A DNA stretch of 61,421 bases from Nitrospinaceae bacterium (GCA_029261595.1 JAJDAZ010000022.1:1-61421); one strand, 5' to 3'. Shown: positions 30,401-36,541, counted from the first letter of the stretch. Numbers and translations are program-made. Notes: a model not told the origin generated them from the sequence alone.

Positions 30401-31124
30401 CAGCATCTGTGGCGGTTCCTTCAACGGGTTCGGTGATGGCAAAGTTAATTAGGTCGTCGCCAATAAAATCTAATGTCGCGGCCTTGCCGGAACCCAAAGC
30501 AACGGAGCCCAAATTGGCGATGATGCTTCCACGGTTAGTCACCGATGGGGCCAACAGGCCCACATAGGAACCATTGATTGCGCCTTCATTGAGGATCGAA
30601 GCGAGACTCCGGGTCGGGTCCTGGAAGAATCTGTAATTGCGGTCGAGAAAATCCTGGTCGGAAATGCTAAGGGTGGTGGCCAGTAGGCCATGAACATCGA
30701 CCTGTGAACCGGGTAGGAAAATAACGCCAGAGGGATTGCTGATAAATACTTGCCCGTTGGCCGTCAAGCGCCCGGCAATTCGGCTGGGATCGGCACCCAC
30801 CACCCGGTTGAGTGCAACAGAATCAATGCCGGGTTGGAAGAACTGTACGGACTCCGAGCCGCCGATGTTGAAACCCTGCCAGTTGATGATGAGATTATTG
30901 TTGTTCTGGTTGATCGTCAGATCTTGCGGGGTGGGCTGATTAATCGTTCCATTAGCCGCACCCCCAACAATCTGTCCTCCTTCAGGTAGCGCCTGCACCA
31001 TCGGCGGAAAAAGTATAATTAATAATATGAAAACAAAAATAGAGGAAGAAAGGAAGAGGGGAATTGAAGTGCAAAGATTGAACTTAATTCCAGGGAAAAC
31101 AAGTTTGTGAGAACTACTCGTCAT
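15441..31124 (-). CDS. Giant filamentous-haemagglutinin-type exoprotein (TpsA-like), about 5,227 residues
   Basis: The ATG at 31124 (preceded by GGGAAATATC) gives a long signal peptide (TSSSHKLVFPG..., hydrophobic core, cleavage near VQALP-EGG). It is followed by a two-partner-secretion domain (about residues 50-290): LIINWQGFNIG, VALNRVVGADPS, GQVFISNPSGVIFLPGSQVDVHGLLATT, LAPSVTNRG. The rest is about 20 units of roughly 230 residues, between about 16150 and 29250. Each unit has a C-x(2-6)-C-x-M-T-[IL]-x-x-x-E-L motif, a GSITFSGNPSTFN stretch, and Asp-rich turns such as DGDFDNT. Such proteins form long beta-helical fibres secreted through a TpsB pore and used for adhesion. No tpsB lies in the window. 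No C-terminal toxin or anchor is visible; the gene ends inside repeat-like sequence next to an IS remnant, so the 3' end may be truncated. Confidence 0.88.
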   Translation of the reverse strand: MTSSSHKLVFPGIKFNLCTSIPLFLSSSIFVFILLIILFPPMVQALPEGGQIVGGAANGTINQPTPQDLTINQNNNNLIINWQGFNIGGSESVQFFQPGIDSVALNRVVGADPSRIAGRLTANGQVFISNPSGVIFLPGSQVDVHGLLATTLSISDQDFLDRNYRFFQDPTRSLASILNEGAINGSYVGLLAPSVTNRGSIIANLGSVALGSGKAATLDFIGDDLINFAITEPVEGTATDAEGNVIDSNISNEGLIRADGGQVSLSVKRAGEIIKNVINQEGMIEARTVVEKEGRIYLSGGESGIVNISGNLDASGRDEGEKGGTVQVTGEKVGLFEDALVDVSGDKGGGTALIGGDFQGQGEIPAAFATFIGKNSSIAADAITSGDGGTIIVWADDTAKIHGNLSARGGSESGDGGFIETSGLVSFEILNAADVSAPNGNGGEWLIDPGNIGIVSGSGSFSIGNTNPFISSGNASLGVNLIVGALTGGANVTVQTGLTGSGAGNISLLTTLDYNGTGSNRLTFRAINDITLFQSILDTNTSSSSIDSLRISLLADTDLSGSGDVIVGSGVTVNTEGGLLSIQANDVNLAGNLNSGDGPTSISVLAGADIGIGGPVLVGTGDTLNICAGLPCGMSITGEELSHINANTLEIGTDGFTTLSADVYVDGVSAANSNNIGTLRIISGFSDDSITFLNNPSTFNRLTARANGSINVNTDLTTDTGDLVLFADLDNFPGGGNVLRFTGSRNITSAGEIELSAPTGGISANDTMIFNADGGITINDDFTSSGFILFGADFDGDGNGPFTLASGATVSVAGAAFADAISIGASDVILLGNLETARSSSQFSLITIGHFYSSSTLGIAGAGVDTSTLCGGVQCGMTLTSDELSRISTELLWIGGTIASIPITTEMFVDNISAADTATFDELVLNSAGSLHFVNNPSTFGSSLFASAFGDINVNVDLAFQKVGDFSIGTGLFPTGVKGTAGFLFADYSQAITGRTDVIGDGIGDINIASGATVSTTGFDLWLKGNDIDLQGAINSGAGKVYLMASDNETFGIAGLGVDVNTLCGGAQCGMTLDDSEVLNITASGLEIGRDPFNMVFWNTESDDIFINGVAPAGLANAGSLTLNALSDGASIRIDGEVEFLEDVFISADRDIRIFGDFSVADDLFLIAHANQDLNFGGLVFVGTGSSVSASNIDIQSRGVIFAGTLATHDLVNGTITITPNARRTIGIDGSILATGGVSDGCLLGCDITFVGSELANISAGKLIFGDDTTNFVFVNAVDAVDSQNIGSLELNALSDQGSITFSGNPSTFNGLLAFADNGIDVEVDLTTTIGDLVLNGDFNGSADGRDNIVIADEITLTSAANLTLKSQTGKISSFDTTLEAGGLISILDDFTVMFDFPPGGQFELIGRDLALFGELSVLSGEPVFISSPNGGSIGLTGELISPDAPSLICGGVQCGMTITNEELRNISTASLSFIFVGVSSSVDDFGGSVFVDGIDGAGINLSLSALNPDGEITFNGLPLTFDRLSASAANGIDVNVDLTTEVGDLTLDGDSDGLPHSNPLTADDSIALTGLRTLTSAGNLSLSSETGGISGDANVILEAGDSIFIFDEFTSSSLTVLADVRVDINADLTTIAGDLMVNGGGFTVGSGVTVSGSNIDIFATGVGLLGRLETLDPMNGVISIASSQQFGSVEVNGFLSTVGSSSMSCDGRTCNISLNASELSNIKTGMLVLGGPTTSVVFSGNLFDPVHSQDIGRVELNALEQGGKIILGQSTFFNTLVANADSGVQIAGNVTTKVGDLIFDGDFDNALDLDGSFKNDTITLADFAESFTLTAGTTPFTPSAITLDATTGGIDVRGLTLNATSDITINDDFTSSGFLSFNADSDGDGSGDFTVASGATISTTGSAPFGIGISIGASDLILLGNLETIGSDPVNSIQIFPTLEQTVGLAGLGVDTTTLCGGNPCGMTITGDELSRINTVGLFLGSGAEATNPANVGTYVDNISVSDTSGIRDLYLLSPGSLHFVNNPSAFGSGLFAMSFLDINVNVDLTFQQPGDFKDAFLFPAGVSAPAGLLVADYNFPGSGGGDGVGDLNIATGANVSTNDFDLWIRANDIDLQGTLNSGSGKTIVLISDHDTIGLSGPGVNASTLCGGVSCGMTLEDSELQNITASGLDIGRDPFGILFWPTDNGDIFVNGVSSASLASAGSVALNARADGASIHFNGNESTFPSLTASADGSINVNTDLTTDTGGILLLANRDKSPDVGGDALEFTGIRSIASAGAIELSAPFSEILANGTMIFNADEGITINDDFTSSGFLSFRADFDGDGNGPFTVASGATITTTGSAPFSNGIGIGASDLHLLGSLQTIGTDTLNLVQIFPRLFKTLGVAGAGVNTTTLCGGNPCGMTITSDELRRINTRELLLGTFDTPNPANAEMYVDNISVADTSTFRDLSLGSPGTLHFVNNPSTFGSGLFVQSFLDINVNVDLTFQQPGDFKDAFLFPDGVSAPAGFLAADFGAGSVNGDGVGNLNIASGATVSTNGFDLWIRANDIDLQGTLNSGLGKTILLISDQGTMGLSGPGVDTSTLCGGVSCGMTLEDSELQNITASSLDIGLDPFGILFGPTENGDLYVNGLSSASLTNASTLNLFALSDQGSITFSGNPSTFNGLRASADNGIDVEVNISTFVGDLFLDGDVNRTFDGDPLNPLPGDDAITFSDGVILSSVGSTTLRATTGGLIGQGDLRLGGFDDVSILSDLTVQKTLTLLADDNAVGGGNVVITDVAEVFADQILIKADDLHLFGTLKTVTGSFDSKIRIGTRGGTLGLTGEALPEFETSLICGGPCSMTITDEELSRMQVGSSFRFSEGLIEFVGSAIFIDDVSSFKKPLVDLFARGKITFGVEKLGRAKIPELTFPRLNASAFNGIVVNTDLTTTIGGTTISGLSLHGDDNRTSDGDPLNPLPGDDAITFIDGITLTSADGLSLRASTGGLISEGDLTLVADGDVTIGSDFTTPSVLVVRSDKDLNVNDGQVVSAKIIQITANDLDLFGFLEAPTISIATSDGGTIGLTGKELSRFLNSQGLLQPLRFFETSEICGTFCGMTITGEELSHMQASRLEIGDSLGVLSGDIFVDGISAADSRVILNALSDQGSITFSGNPSTFNGLEAFAENGIDVNTDLTSAESIFLRVFLDNSSDVDDGITFGDGVTLISDGIFSGIQMLASKDSIAGNGPGIIGEGDLTLVANAGVQISNGLAIQGNLIVRADNDSDGLGLFRGGSEGVSAAHIDITASGLVLDTSFSFPTLVSSSSIVISSSTGGTIGLTGGGLSSICDGPCGMTITQEELSGMQAATGITLQGGDIFVDDIARGLSLFATADPSSRIILGVGSNSLEINGGLAANANNGIDVNTDLRGSYLSLNGDYDNMFNGNNSPLTGGDSIRFLRSTGITLESNFGSIDLRATTGGIFSLGDLTLEANEDVTIASDFTHRVTPIDLVIRADEGADDTGRFIVTSGTDISARSIDITTSDLSLFGSLTADTISIGASRTRVSTFDDKIGLTGGELNRFGLPLQPQQASLICGGSCFMTITGDELSRIQADLLVLGGPDEVSDIFVNGISQANSSGVDNVFLIATKEEIASFEDHGSITFSGNESKFNSLTAVANNGIDVNTSLTTAIGALFLDGDIGNTDNGNDTITFSAGVTLTSAGGMDLEATTGGLIGLGDLTLVADDNVRPFGDLTVQGTLTIRADDDGNGGNFISPNTSVVIANRIDITSRDLLIFGSLSASTISIASSNGGTMALTGEALAEFQDSSICGTLCGMTITDVELSRMQAASSTSFSFFGGSIFVDDVSSFNASSVKLFATADASSRVTLGVVKVGRAITPALNFRSLNANADNGIDVNGDLTTTVGDLFLDGDNGNTFNGNDTPVIGGDSIRFKPGVTLTSFDDLNLLATTGGLIGQGDLKLAASDSVFVDDDMTVQGDLVIRAGTGFLSNGRFRVANTSAISADLINITAADLILSGSLASSSTIAITTSDGGTVGLDGELLSASQGSSICGGSCGMTISGEELIRMQASRLEIGDPLGVRSGDIFVDGVSGADSFGLDRVVLNARSDQGSISFSGNPSTFKRLDAFADNGIDVKKSLTTTDFSIFLDGDSNRFLDGDDTIMFSAGVTLTSAGGIDLRATTGGFIGQGDLTLLANDNVRPFDDLTVQRTLTIRADQDGNGGKFIVLSTSDVFANRIDITASDLSLFGSLESASTILIKTSNGGTIGLTGEALAELQASSICGVLPTNCGMTITGDELSRMQANQLTLVTVSGVLPRGIFVNGISQVDSLGVGQVILSAISDQGSISFSGNPSTFNSLSARADNGIDVKRNLTTVIGDLFLDGNNDNAVDGNDGITFSAGVTLASAGSLTLGQATGGLIGQGSLTLLADNSVNIDDDLTVQGTLTIRADDNDTGFGELLVVSTADVSASFISLKVSDLSLFGSLQSLTAMVITASDRGTIGLTGEPLSVSATSSICGGPCGMTITGLELRRMHASQLVLGSAGGVSSGNIFVDGISAAESFGVGRVTLSATSRLNGITFSGNPSTFFGLSANASNGIDVNTDLTTTSRFLTLNGDFDNTVASRFGGDDAITFASGVTVTAGTVPFTPVTMTLSATTGGIIGLGGLTLNATSDIRINNNISVGTVFPGRLTINADSDGDGLSDFILPSGVTINTNGNPLSITANDVFLDGTIDTGIGDITFQVSDGGTIGLIGTNTNTGPDVDSSCSGLNCDFMLAGIELANITTSGILTIGDTQTTGDTTVEGITAEDSGNLTGEVELNTGGTATFEESASTFSDLTVNANEDVNIMTDVTTTGDFSATADADGSGDGAVAVETDTTIASSGEIVLDGSEVVVEGELDGEAMVAGPLVLTFLDGIIIDNNITATDTVTIVADSDRNGVGDFDLLAGISIVSDDNDVSITANDFLIDGIIKTGNATTILLISDGGKIGVGTATCGNGCGMTIDRSELQRISGNLTIGGDSNGTIEVSGVQTVDVTNIPLLSLLAQRVDAVIKFTDKVSTFNGLLASAGDSIKSFNEINAGSMDLSAGMDVIFNEEVYVENSLTASAGRHIKFFDDVNAGSMDLNAGMDVLFDDSVTVVGDLTATAGRDIKTFKEVIAGTIELSADNHIKITKKDITTTTGDFIAIADADNDGSGFFKTTKGATISSAGDISITGFGVFLDEPLSAGGTIELNDTSAP
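22900..25560 (-). repeat. Higher-order tandem duplication inside the exoprotein gene (about 1.3 kb unit)
   Basis: Two neighbouring segments, each coding for about 435 residues and spaced about 1,305 bp apart, are much more alike than other repeats. Each contains GSAPFxxGIxIGASDLxLLG, then STLCGGVSCGMTLEDSELQN, and between them FLDINVNVDLTFQQPGDFKD and FDLWIRANDIDLQG. The paired landmarks are at about 23355-23405 and 24660-24712. A third, more diverged copy of the same double unit is near 27900-28560. This shows the gene grew by duplicating double units. Confidence 0.75.
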
Positions 31125-31689
31125 GATATTTCCCAAAAGAGTTTCTATTCTCAGAACGAAATTGGTCTGCAACAAAAAGCGCAACTACGATAGTTACGGC
31201 ACAAAATCACTTTCGGCTTGTAGCAAATTCCAAGATTTATGCCAATAGCCTATATAGGTCATAAGTAATTATCCCTATACTGAATCGAGTTTTTTCCTAA
31301 CAATTTCAAAAGGTTAAAAAGAGTTCCCATAACGCATTATAGGCAGGGAGAACAAGAATATTTTTCGAGCATTCATATTAAAATTCCTCTTGGGGAAAAA
31401 GCGTACAACCCATCGTATTATTGGCTATCTTGGTAGGTGAGGTCATAGCAGTGAAGACATCGAAAGTTGAGGCCGCCTGGGGGCTTGGGCTAGCCCCCAG
31501 AACCTCGGATCGATTTAAAGAACGCATCGCCCGGCTTTAGATCCGTGTGCGGATGAACACCGCATCGGGCAATACGTTCGCCGCTTTAACACATGGTCTA
31601 AATGCCCTGGGCTGTCATCCGCCTGACTTTCGGGCCTAAAAAATGGTTCCTTGCATGCAATCAGTGGCCATGACGGTCTGGGGATGGGG
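31125..31689. other. Intergenic: promoter side of exoprotein gene and 3' side of collagen-like gene
   Basis: The left half (31125-31430) is AT-rich, as expected for the exoprotein promoter, and contains the 10-bp palindrome CCTATATAGG at 31249-31258. The right half (31430-31689) is more GC-rich and holds a strong hairpin, arms CTGGGGGCT (31477-31485) and AGCCCCCAG (31492-31500) around a 6-base loop. No T-run follows it on either strand, so it is not a classical intrinsic terminator. No gene was recognised. Confidence 0.5.
31477..31500. other. Perfect 9-bp stem hairpin
   Basis: The arms CTGGGGGCT and AGCCCCCAG surround the loop TGGGCT. It is about 190 bp past the end of the collagen-like gene and about 350 bp upstream of the exoprotein start. 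It could limit read-through between the two minus-strand genes, but there is no poly-U tract. Confidence 0.45.
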
Positions 31690-33012
31690 TCATAAACCAC
31701 CACCCTGGCCGACGCAACTATTATTTGTTGCGCCTGACCCACTGAACGTCCCATTGGGGCAAATCTCGTCAGTGATTTCAGGCAGAGGCTGACCAAATGA
31801 CGTGGTGAGATTGACGCCAGTAAAGTCAGCTCCCAATAGCGTTCCGAGCGCAAATATTCCTCCTGCAATCTCGCAGTTAACGAATCGCGCATTGGTCAGG
31901 TTCGTTCCGATAAACGATGCATTGACGACGAGAGATCCGTCGCTGGTCGCAAGATCAGCGAACGTGGCACCGACCATGGACGCATCGTTAAAGATCACTC
32001 CACTATTAATGGTTATGAAGAGGACTGCACCATCCAAATTGGCGTTGTTGAATTGCGTACCCCTGATGTCCGCTCCGGTCATGTCCGCTCCGGTCAGGGT
32101 GGCACCGTTTAGGGTGGTACCAACCATAAGGGCTTCCACCAGTGTAGCGCCGGTCAGGTCGGCACCTGTCATGTCGGTTAAGGTCAGATTCGCACCGGTC
32201 AGGTTCGCGCCGGCCAAGTTGATGCCGATCAGGTTGTCGCCGGTCAAATCACACCCCGAAAGGAGTGCTCCGGGCACAAGATTGAAGCAGTCAATGATAC
32301 TTCCCGAAGGAAGGGCGCAGATTATGTTGCTACCAGCATCGAAACCAATGATAGATTCCCCTGCTGGACAGGTTTGCCCTGCCAGGGCGAGGGCACCTGG
32401 TAAACCAGCAACACCTTGAGGCCCAGTTGCCCCAACTGCCCCCGGAGGACCTTGAATTCCTTTGATTCCTTGTTCGCCTTGCGGACCTTGGTCCCCTTGC
32501 GGGCCCTGCGGCCCTGGCGTGCCGCCCGCGCCGGACGCGCCAAAGTTGGCATGAAATTTGGCTTTATGTTTCTTTTTGGTCTTTACGGTCAGAAGGTAGG
32601 TTCCATCCTTCACCACCACTGGGTTGCCTGGGTTGTTCTGGTCTTCGGGTATTCCCGCGATCACCTGCTTACCTTCCGTATCCGTTTCCAGCACATTCAG
32701 GATCAAATCAACGGGAGTTTTGTGTTGCCCGTTTCTTCCAAGAATCACTGTGGTCACTCCATCGATATGAAGATTTTCCCCGTTGATGTCGATCTGTGTT
32801 TTATCTTCACTGACCACAGCAAAGCTAATCACCGGCTTTTTATTATTTTTGCCCTTGTCATCATCGTCGTCATCGTCATCAGCAAGCACCGGCGCGGCAA
32901 AAGTTAAAGCCAAAACCAATGTCAGTAACAACAACCGCAGTCCATACCAAGAGGATCGTTCACCATCCCCATTCTCAACTTCTGATCCACTACAACTCAG
33001 CAGGTGTCTCAT
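31690..33012 (-). CDS. Secreted collagen-like and pentapeptide-repeat protein
   Basis: The 440-residue protein begins with a signal peptide (hydrophobic stretch about residues 24-43, cleaved near VLA-DDDD), followed by an eight-Asp run. A beta-sandwich-like domain (about 60-155; [20 protein letters not shown]) is compatible with an IPT/TIG fold. A collagen-like G-x-y tract (about 160-210: [20 protein letters not shown]...) comes next, then a Cys-containing linker, and finally pentapeptide repeats of the A(D/N)LxG type (about 255-410: [22 protein letters not shown]) that form a right-handed square helix. A GGAAGAAGAG ribosome-binding region precedes the ATG. This modular structure suggests a cell-surface fibre or spore-coat-like decoration. 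It lies beside the giant exoprotein on the same strand. No enzymatic motif is visible. Confidence 0.85.
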   Translation of the reverse strand: MRHLLSCSGSEVENGDGERSSWYGLRLLLLTLVLALTFAAPVLADDDDDDDDKGKNNKKPVISFAVVSEDKTQIDINGENLHIDGVTTVILGRNGQHKTPVDLILNVLETDTEGKQVIAGIPEDQNNPGNPVVVKDGTYLLTVKTKKKHKAKFHANFGASGAGGTPGPQGPQGDQGPQGEQGIKGIQGPPGAVGATGPQGVAGLPGALALAGQTCPAGESIIGFDAGSNIICALPSGSIIDCFNLVPGALLSGCDLTGDNLIGINLAGANLTGANLTLTDMTGADLTGATLVEALMVGTTLNGATLTGADMTGADIRGTQFNNANLDGAVLFITINSGVIFNDASMVGATFADLATSDGSLVVNASFIGTNLTNARFVNCEIAGGIFALGTLLGADFTGVNLTTSFGQPLPEITDEICPNGTFSGSGATNNSCVGQGGGL

Positions 33013-33073
33013 GATCTCTTCTTCCTTTCAATCAATTGACGGTGGATACCACTATCACTTAACTTTTTATTAG

Positions 33074-33095
33074 GCACGGGTAGTAAAACCCGTGC
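33074..33095. promoter_or_regulatory. Hairpin in the leader of the collagen-like gene
   Basis: GCACGGGT and ACCCGTGC form a perfect 8-bp stem with the loop AGTAAA, about 62 bp upstream of the ATG at 33012; a third ACGGGT copy follows at about 33100. It may be a leader-RNA structure or an operator. The remainder of 33013-33377 is AT-rich and shows no gene. Confidence 0.35.
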
Positions 33096-33377
33096 TAACA
33101 CGGGTCCATACCAAGAACCCGTTAAAGTGTTGAACGATAAATTCTCAAATCTCCTAATTCCCTAAATCGCATCTATTTGACCTGCCTTGAAAAGCCCAAA
33201 ACGACATGTATTAGCATTATTTTAATGCAAATAAAAATGCAATTAACCAACCCATTGCCAATGAAACGTATAGAAAATAAATCAAAAAATTTGTATTTTT
33301 CACTTTTCAACCTCAAAAATAAGTTAGAAGCAAATGATTAAAAGTGAATCCAGCCAACCCGCAAAACCTCCCGGACT

Positions 33378-33707
33378 TTATTTGTTCATTCCAGATTTAT
33401 CTTCCCCGGCTTTTCTTTGAGTTTTTCCTTTCAATGAATTTTTAAATGATTCATGCAAATTAAACTTCTGGTTAATCATGGCCACCATTGCTCCGCGAGC
33501 ATGAACTCCCAGTTTTTTATAAATGCTTTTCACATGGTTTTTTGTGGTTGCAGTGCTGATGCGCAAACTGGAAGAGATTTCCTTGTCTGTTGCACCGTTG
33601 CCTGCCAACATAGCCACTTCAGTTTCTCGACGTGTAAGGTCAGCCATTTTCTGATTTTCCACCCATTCCGGTCCGTCCGTTTTCAAACTATGCTTGCTTT
33701 TATTCAT
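33378..33707 (-). CDS. Small LuxR-type helix-turn-helix regulator
   Basis: The 109-residue protein consists almost only of a GerE/LuxR DNA-binding domain (about residues 22-88): LTRRETEVAMLAGNGATDKE, then ISSSLRISTATTKNHVKSIY and KKLGVHARGAMVAMINQK. No receiver or ligand domain precedes it. Stand-alone LuxR-type regulators exist and usually act as transcription regulators by dimerising. Two longer LuxR-type regulators are transcribed away from it about 500 bp further on. The Lys-rich C-terminal tail is unusual. Confidence 0.85.
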   Translation of the reverse strand: MNKSKHSLKTDGPEWVENQKMADLTRRETEVAMLAGNGATDKEISSSLRISTATTKNHVKSIYKKLGVHARGAMVAMINQKFNLHESFKNSLKGKTQRKAGEDKSGMNK

Positions 33708-34214
33708 TAAGGGACAATGTTGGCAATATTTTAAATTCAGATAAATTGGACTATCTGAGTCTTATGGTAAATTAAAATAGAATTTTTCTGAGGAAGGGGA
33801 AATAACCTATTTAAGCTATTTTTTACGACGGGATTTAGTTTATTTAAAAAATTAACTTTTCTTATTTCTAACGAGTAGGAGGAGACAGGTTCATTCAATT
33901 GTTTAATAATGATTTAAATGATTGAGGGGGATTGGCCTCATGACCGAACCTTCGGGAGGAGAGATGCAAAATACCTTTCATGACAACTGTTTTCGCGCTT
34001 CGGATAAAAAATAACCCAATTAGGCTATATACCAAAATTTGAAAATAAACTTTCCTTCTGTACAATAGCCAGTCTTAAAACAAAGGACCTTAATGATAAT
34101 CATCGTATTTTAGACATATTGATTTTGCACCCAGGTTGCACTTCACCCGCAATGGGCAACCATGATTTTGTAAGAACGTAGATATGTGATCCACTCTGTT
34201 TTAATGAGGGTAAA
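33708..34214. other. Divergent promoter region between LuxR-type genes
   Basis: This AT-rich gap of about 500 bp holds no ORF of note. It contains TTAGGCTATATACC at about 34021-34034, similar to the palindrome in front of the exoprotein gene (31249-31258), and TAATGAGGGTAAA just before the ATG at 34215, which supplies the ribosome-binding site. No RNA gene was recognised. Confidence 0.5.
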
Positions 34215-35378
34215 ATGTCAGGTCGAAACGAGCCAGCTCATCTTCCTGAAAAGGATTACCTCGCCATTCTGGACTTGATCCAGAAATTCCACGATTGCCG
34301 GTCACGCAAGGATCTGGCAAATTGCATCCAGGTCCATCTCCTGCCTTTTGTCAATTGTGAGGGAGCGGCCTACGGTTTTTTCGATTTAGATATACCTTCC
34401 GAACAATACAGCAATATACACCTGATGGATTGTGTCGGCTATGATGATGGCGAGGCCGAGGTCTTTGCTAAAGCTCACCCCTATTTAAAGCACTTGAAAT
34501 CAGCGTTTTTAGCTAGCAACCGACCCGTTGTAGGTGTAGATATTGATTTCCCCAGAGAAATGGTAAAAAACGAATTGAATATTTTTCTTCAGGACCATCC
34601 CGAGCATCGAAACAGTGGCTTTGTGACGCGTTTTGAATCCGCCATGGCGATTGTTGACCGGCCTGATTTTTTTGTAGCTTTAGGTGTTCACCGGTTATTT
34701 CCGAACACGGAGGTATTCACTCATCGAGATGTCCGAGTGTTAGAACTTCTCCAACCGCATTTGACCCAATCCATAAAAACCATCGCATTGAATGGGGAAT
34801 TGAAGCAGTTCAAAGCCTTCACCGAATTTCTGGCCGAAGTGCCAACGGCATTAGCGCTCGTCAGTCTGGATCATCGGGTGATTTACTGCAATGATGCGTT
34901 TAATAAGCTGTTGCCCATCCAACCTGGGCTTAGATTGCCCGAAGATTTATCCAATCATCTGTATAAAGAAATTACCCGATTCAATCCCCCCTTCGACATC
35001 AATACTTCCTCCACAGAGCTTCCTTTCTATAAATTGCCAAATGGAGTTTTCCGAGTGGTCCTCACCCAACTCAATTCGGCAGAGGAACTTGAAGAACAAT
35101 GCTGGTTGTTGAAACTGAAACCCGCCGTGGAAGCGTTTTCCAAGATGAACTTGTTGATGCAAGAGCGGGGCCTCACAGGGCGGGAAATGGAAATCGTGGC
35201 GTTGGTGCGCGATGGAATGGACGATCAGGAGATTGGAGACCGCTTGTTTATCAGCTTTCATACTGTAAAAAACCATCTCAAGAGCATCCATCAAAAGCTG
35301 AACGTTCACACACGCGCAAAACTGGTTGCGGTGTTGAATTGCAATGGCGATAGAAACGAACCGTTGGAGCAAGTTTAA
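34215..35378 (+). CDS. LuxR-type regulator with GAF-like and PAS-like sensor region (copy 1)
   Basis: The 387-residue protein has an N-terminal GAF-like region (about residues 10-190), a PAS-like segment (about 200-300; FLAEVPTALALVSLDHRVIYCNDAFNKLL) and a C-terminal LuxR helix-turn-helix domain (about 318-380; LTGREMEIVALVRDGMDDQE, FISFHTVKNHLKSIHQKLNV). It is a probable ligand- or redox-sensing transcription factor in the cytoplasm. The next gene is a close paralogue that starts 2 bp after this stop codon, so they are a tandem duplication and probably co-transcribed. Confidence 0.85.
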   Translation: MSGRNEPAHLPEKDYLAILDLIQKFHDCRSRKDLANCIQVHLLPFVNCEGAAYGFFDLDIPSEQYSNIHLMDCVGYDDGEAEVFAKAHPYLKHLKSAFLASNRPVVGVDIDFPREMVKNELNIFLQDHPEHRNSGFVTRFESAMAIVDRPDFFVALGVHRLFPNTEVFTHRDVRVLELLQPHLTQSIKTIALNGELKQFKAFTEFLAEVPTALALVSLDHRVIYCNDAFNKLLPIQPGLRLPEDLSNHLYKEITRFNPPFDINTSSTELPFYKLPNGVFRVVLTQLNSAEELEEQCWLLKLKPAVEAFSKMNLLMQERGLTGREMEIVALVRDGMDDQEIGDRLFISFHTVKNHLKSIHQKLNVHTRAKLVAVLNCNGDRNEPLEQV

Positions 35379-35380
35379 CC

Positions 35381-36541
35381 ATGCAACATAGGGCCAACAA
35401 TTCTTCTGTATCCCTTCCCGAAAAAGACTACCTCGCCATCCTGGATCTTATTCAGAAATTTCACGATTGCCGCGATCGAACCGAATTGAAGCTTTGCATG
35501 CAAAACCATCTTCTTCCGCTAATAAATGCTGACAGGGCCAACTACGTTTGGATGGATGTCGACTTTTCAAACAGTATCACAAACGTCCGGTGCATAGACC
35601 TCGTCGGTTATCAGCCAAAATATGGATTTTCCATAGAGAAAACCCCTAAGTACATGACTGATTTAAACCAAAAAATCACCAAAACCAATCTTCAAGTAAT
35701 TTCCACTGACATCGATGTTCCCCTAAAAAACTTTCAAATGGGCATTGAAATTTTTTTTAAGGAAAATCCTGAATTTAAAAAAGAAGATTATCCAGATTTA
35801 GCCAAAAGTAGTGGAGCCATCGCTCTTGTCGATCGGCCCGACCTCATAACGGCAATTGGAATTCAAAGGATTTCTCCCAACACCGAGGCCTTCACTCTTC
35901 GGGATGTTCGCATGATGGAACTCCTGCAACCTCATATCATTCAATGTATTAAAACCATTTTCCTAAATGAGGAGTTAAAACAATATAAAGCATTGTCGGA
36001 GACGTTGGCGGAAGTTCCCACGGCTATGGCGCTGATCAGCCTGGATCACCGGGTGTTATTCCGAAATGCGGCCTTTTCTCAGTTACTGCCCATTCAAGCA
36101 GGTCAACGACTGCCGCGTGACATTATCGACCCAATGAAGAAGAAAGCGTCCAGATACAATCCTCCTTTCGAGTCTGATTTGTCGGCCATGGACTTTTCTT
36201 TTGTGAAACTGCCTCAGGGGGTGTTTCGATTGGTAGTTTCTCTTTTAAACCGGCAGGGTGAGGAGGAAGGCCAATGCTGGCTTCTGCGGTTGAAGCCCGC
36301 CGTGGAATCATTTTCCAAGATGAACTTGTTGATGCAAGAGGAGGGACTCACCGGGAGGGAAATGGAAATAGCCTCCCTGGTCCGTGACGGAATGGACGAC
36401 AAGGAAATTGGAGGTCGCCTGTTCATCAGCATTCATACGGTGAGAAACCACATCAAGAACATCCATCAAAAGCTGGACACTCATACACGGGCAAAACTTG
36501 TTGCAGTGTTGAACCCTGGAGAGGAAGAACACTCTGGTTAG
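35381..36541 (+). CDS. LuxR-type regulator with GAF-like and PAS-like sensor region (copy 2)
   Basis: The 386-residue protein has the same architecture as the gene before it. It shares the N-terminal motif SLPEKDYLAILDLIQKFHDC, the PAS-like TLAEVPTAMALISLDHRVLF and the HTH region EGLTGREMEIASLVRDGMDD. The first third (GAF-like, residues 40-150) has diverged most, suggesting that the two proteins sense different signals while binding similar DNA. A LolA-like gene starts 79 bp downstream. Heterodimer formation is possible but not shown. Confidence 0.85.
   Translation: MQHRANNSSVSLPEKDYLAILDLIQKFHDCRDRTELKLCMQNHLLPLINADRANYVWMDVDFSNSITNVRCIDLVGYQPKYGFSIEKTPKYMTDLNQKITKTNLQVISTDIDVPLKNFQMGIEIFFKENPEFKKEDYPDLAKSSGAIALVDRPDLITAIGIQRISPNTEAFTLRDVRMMELLQPHIIQCIKTIFLNEELKQYKALSETLAEVPTAMALISLDHRVLFRNAAFSQLLPIQAGQRLPRDIIDPMKKKASRYNPPFESDLSAMDFSFVKLPQGVFRLVVSLLNRQGEEEGQCWLLRLKPAVESFSKMNLLMQEEGLTGREMEIASLVRDGMDDKEIGGRLFISIHTVRNHIKNIHQKLDTHTRAKLVAVLNPGEEEHSG

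Noticed and set aside
15454..31000. Many plus-strand ORFs of 60-290 residues opposite the giant exoprotein gene
   Set aside because: They are open only because the repetitive Ser/Thr/Gly/Asp-rich gene lacks certain codons; they show Ser/Pro/Val-biased, non-domain sequence and no ribosome-binding sites.
31477..31500. Rho-independent terminator
   Set aside because: The stem is strong, but no run of T follows on either strand, so it is listed only as a hairpin.
34215..36541. Quorum-sensing LuxR receptors
   Set aside because: The N-terminal parts do not show the autoinducer-binding domain residues, and no luxI-type synthase is nearby; GAF/PAS-like sensing is a better description.
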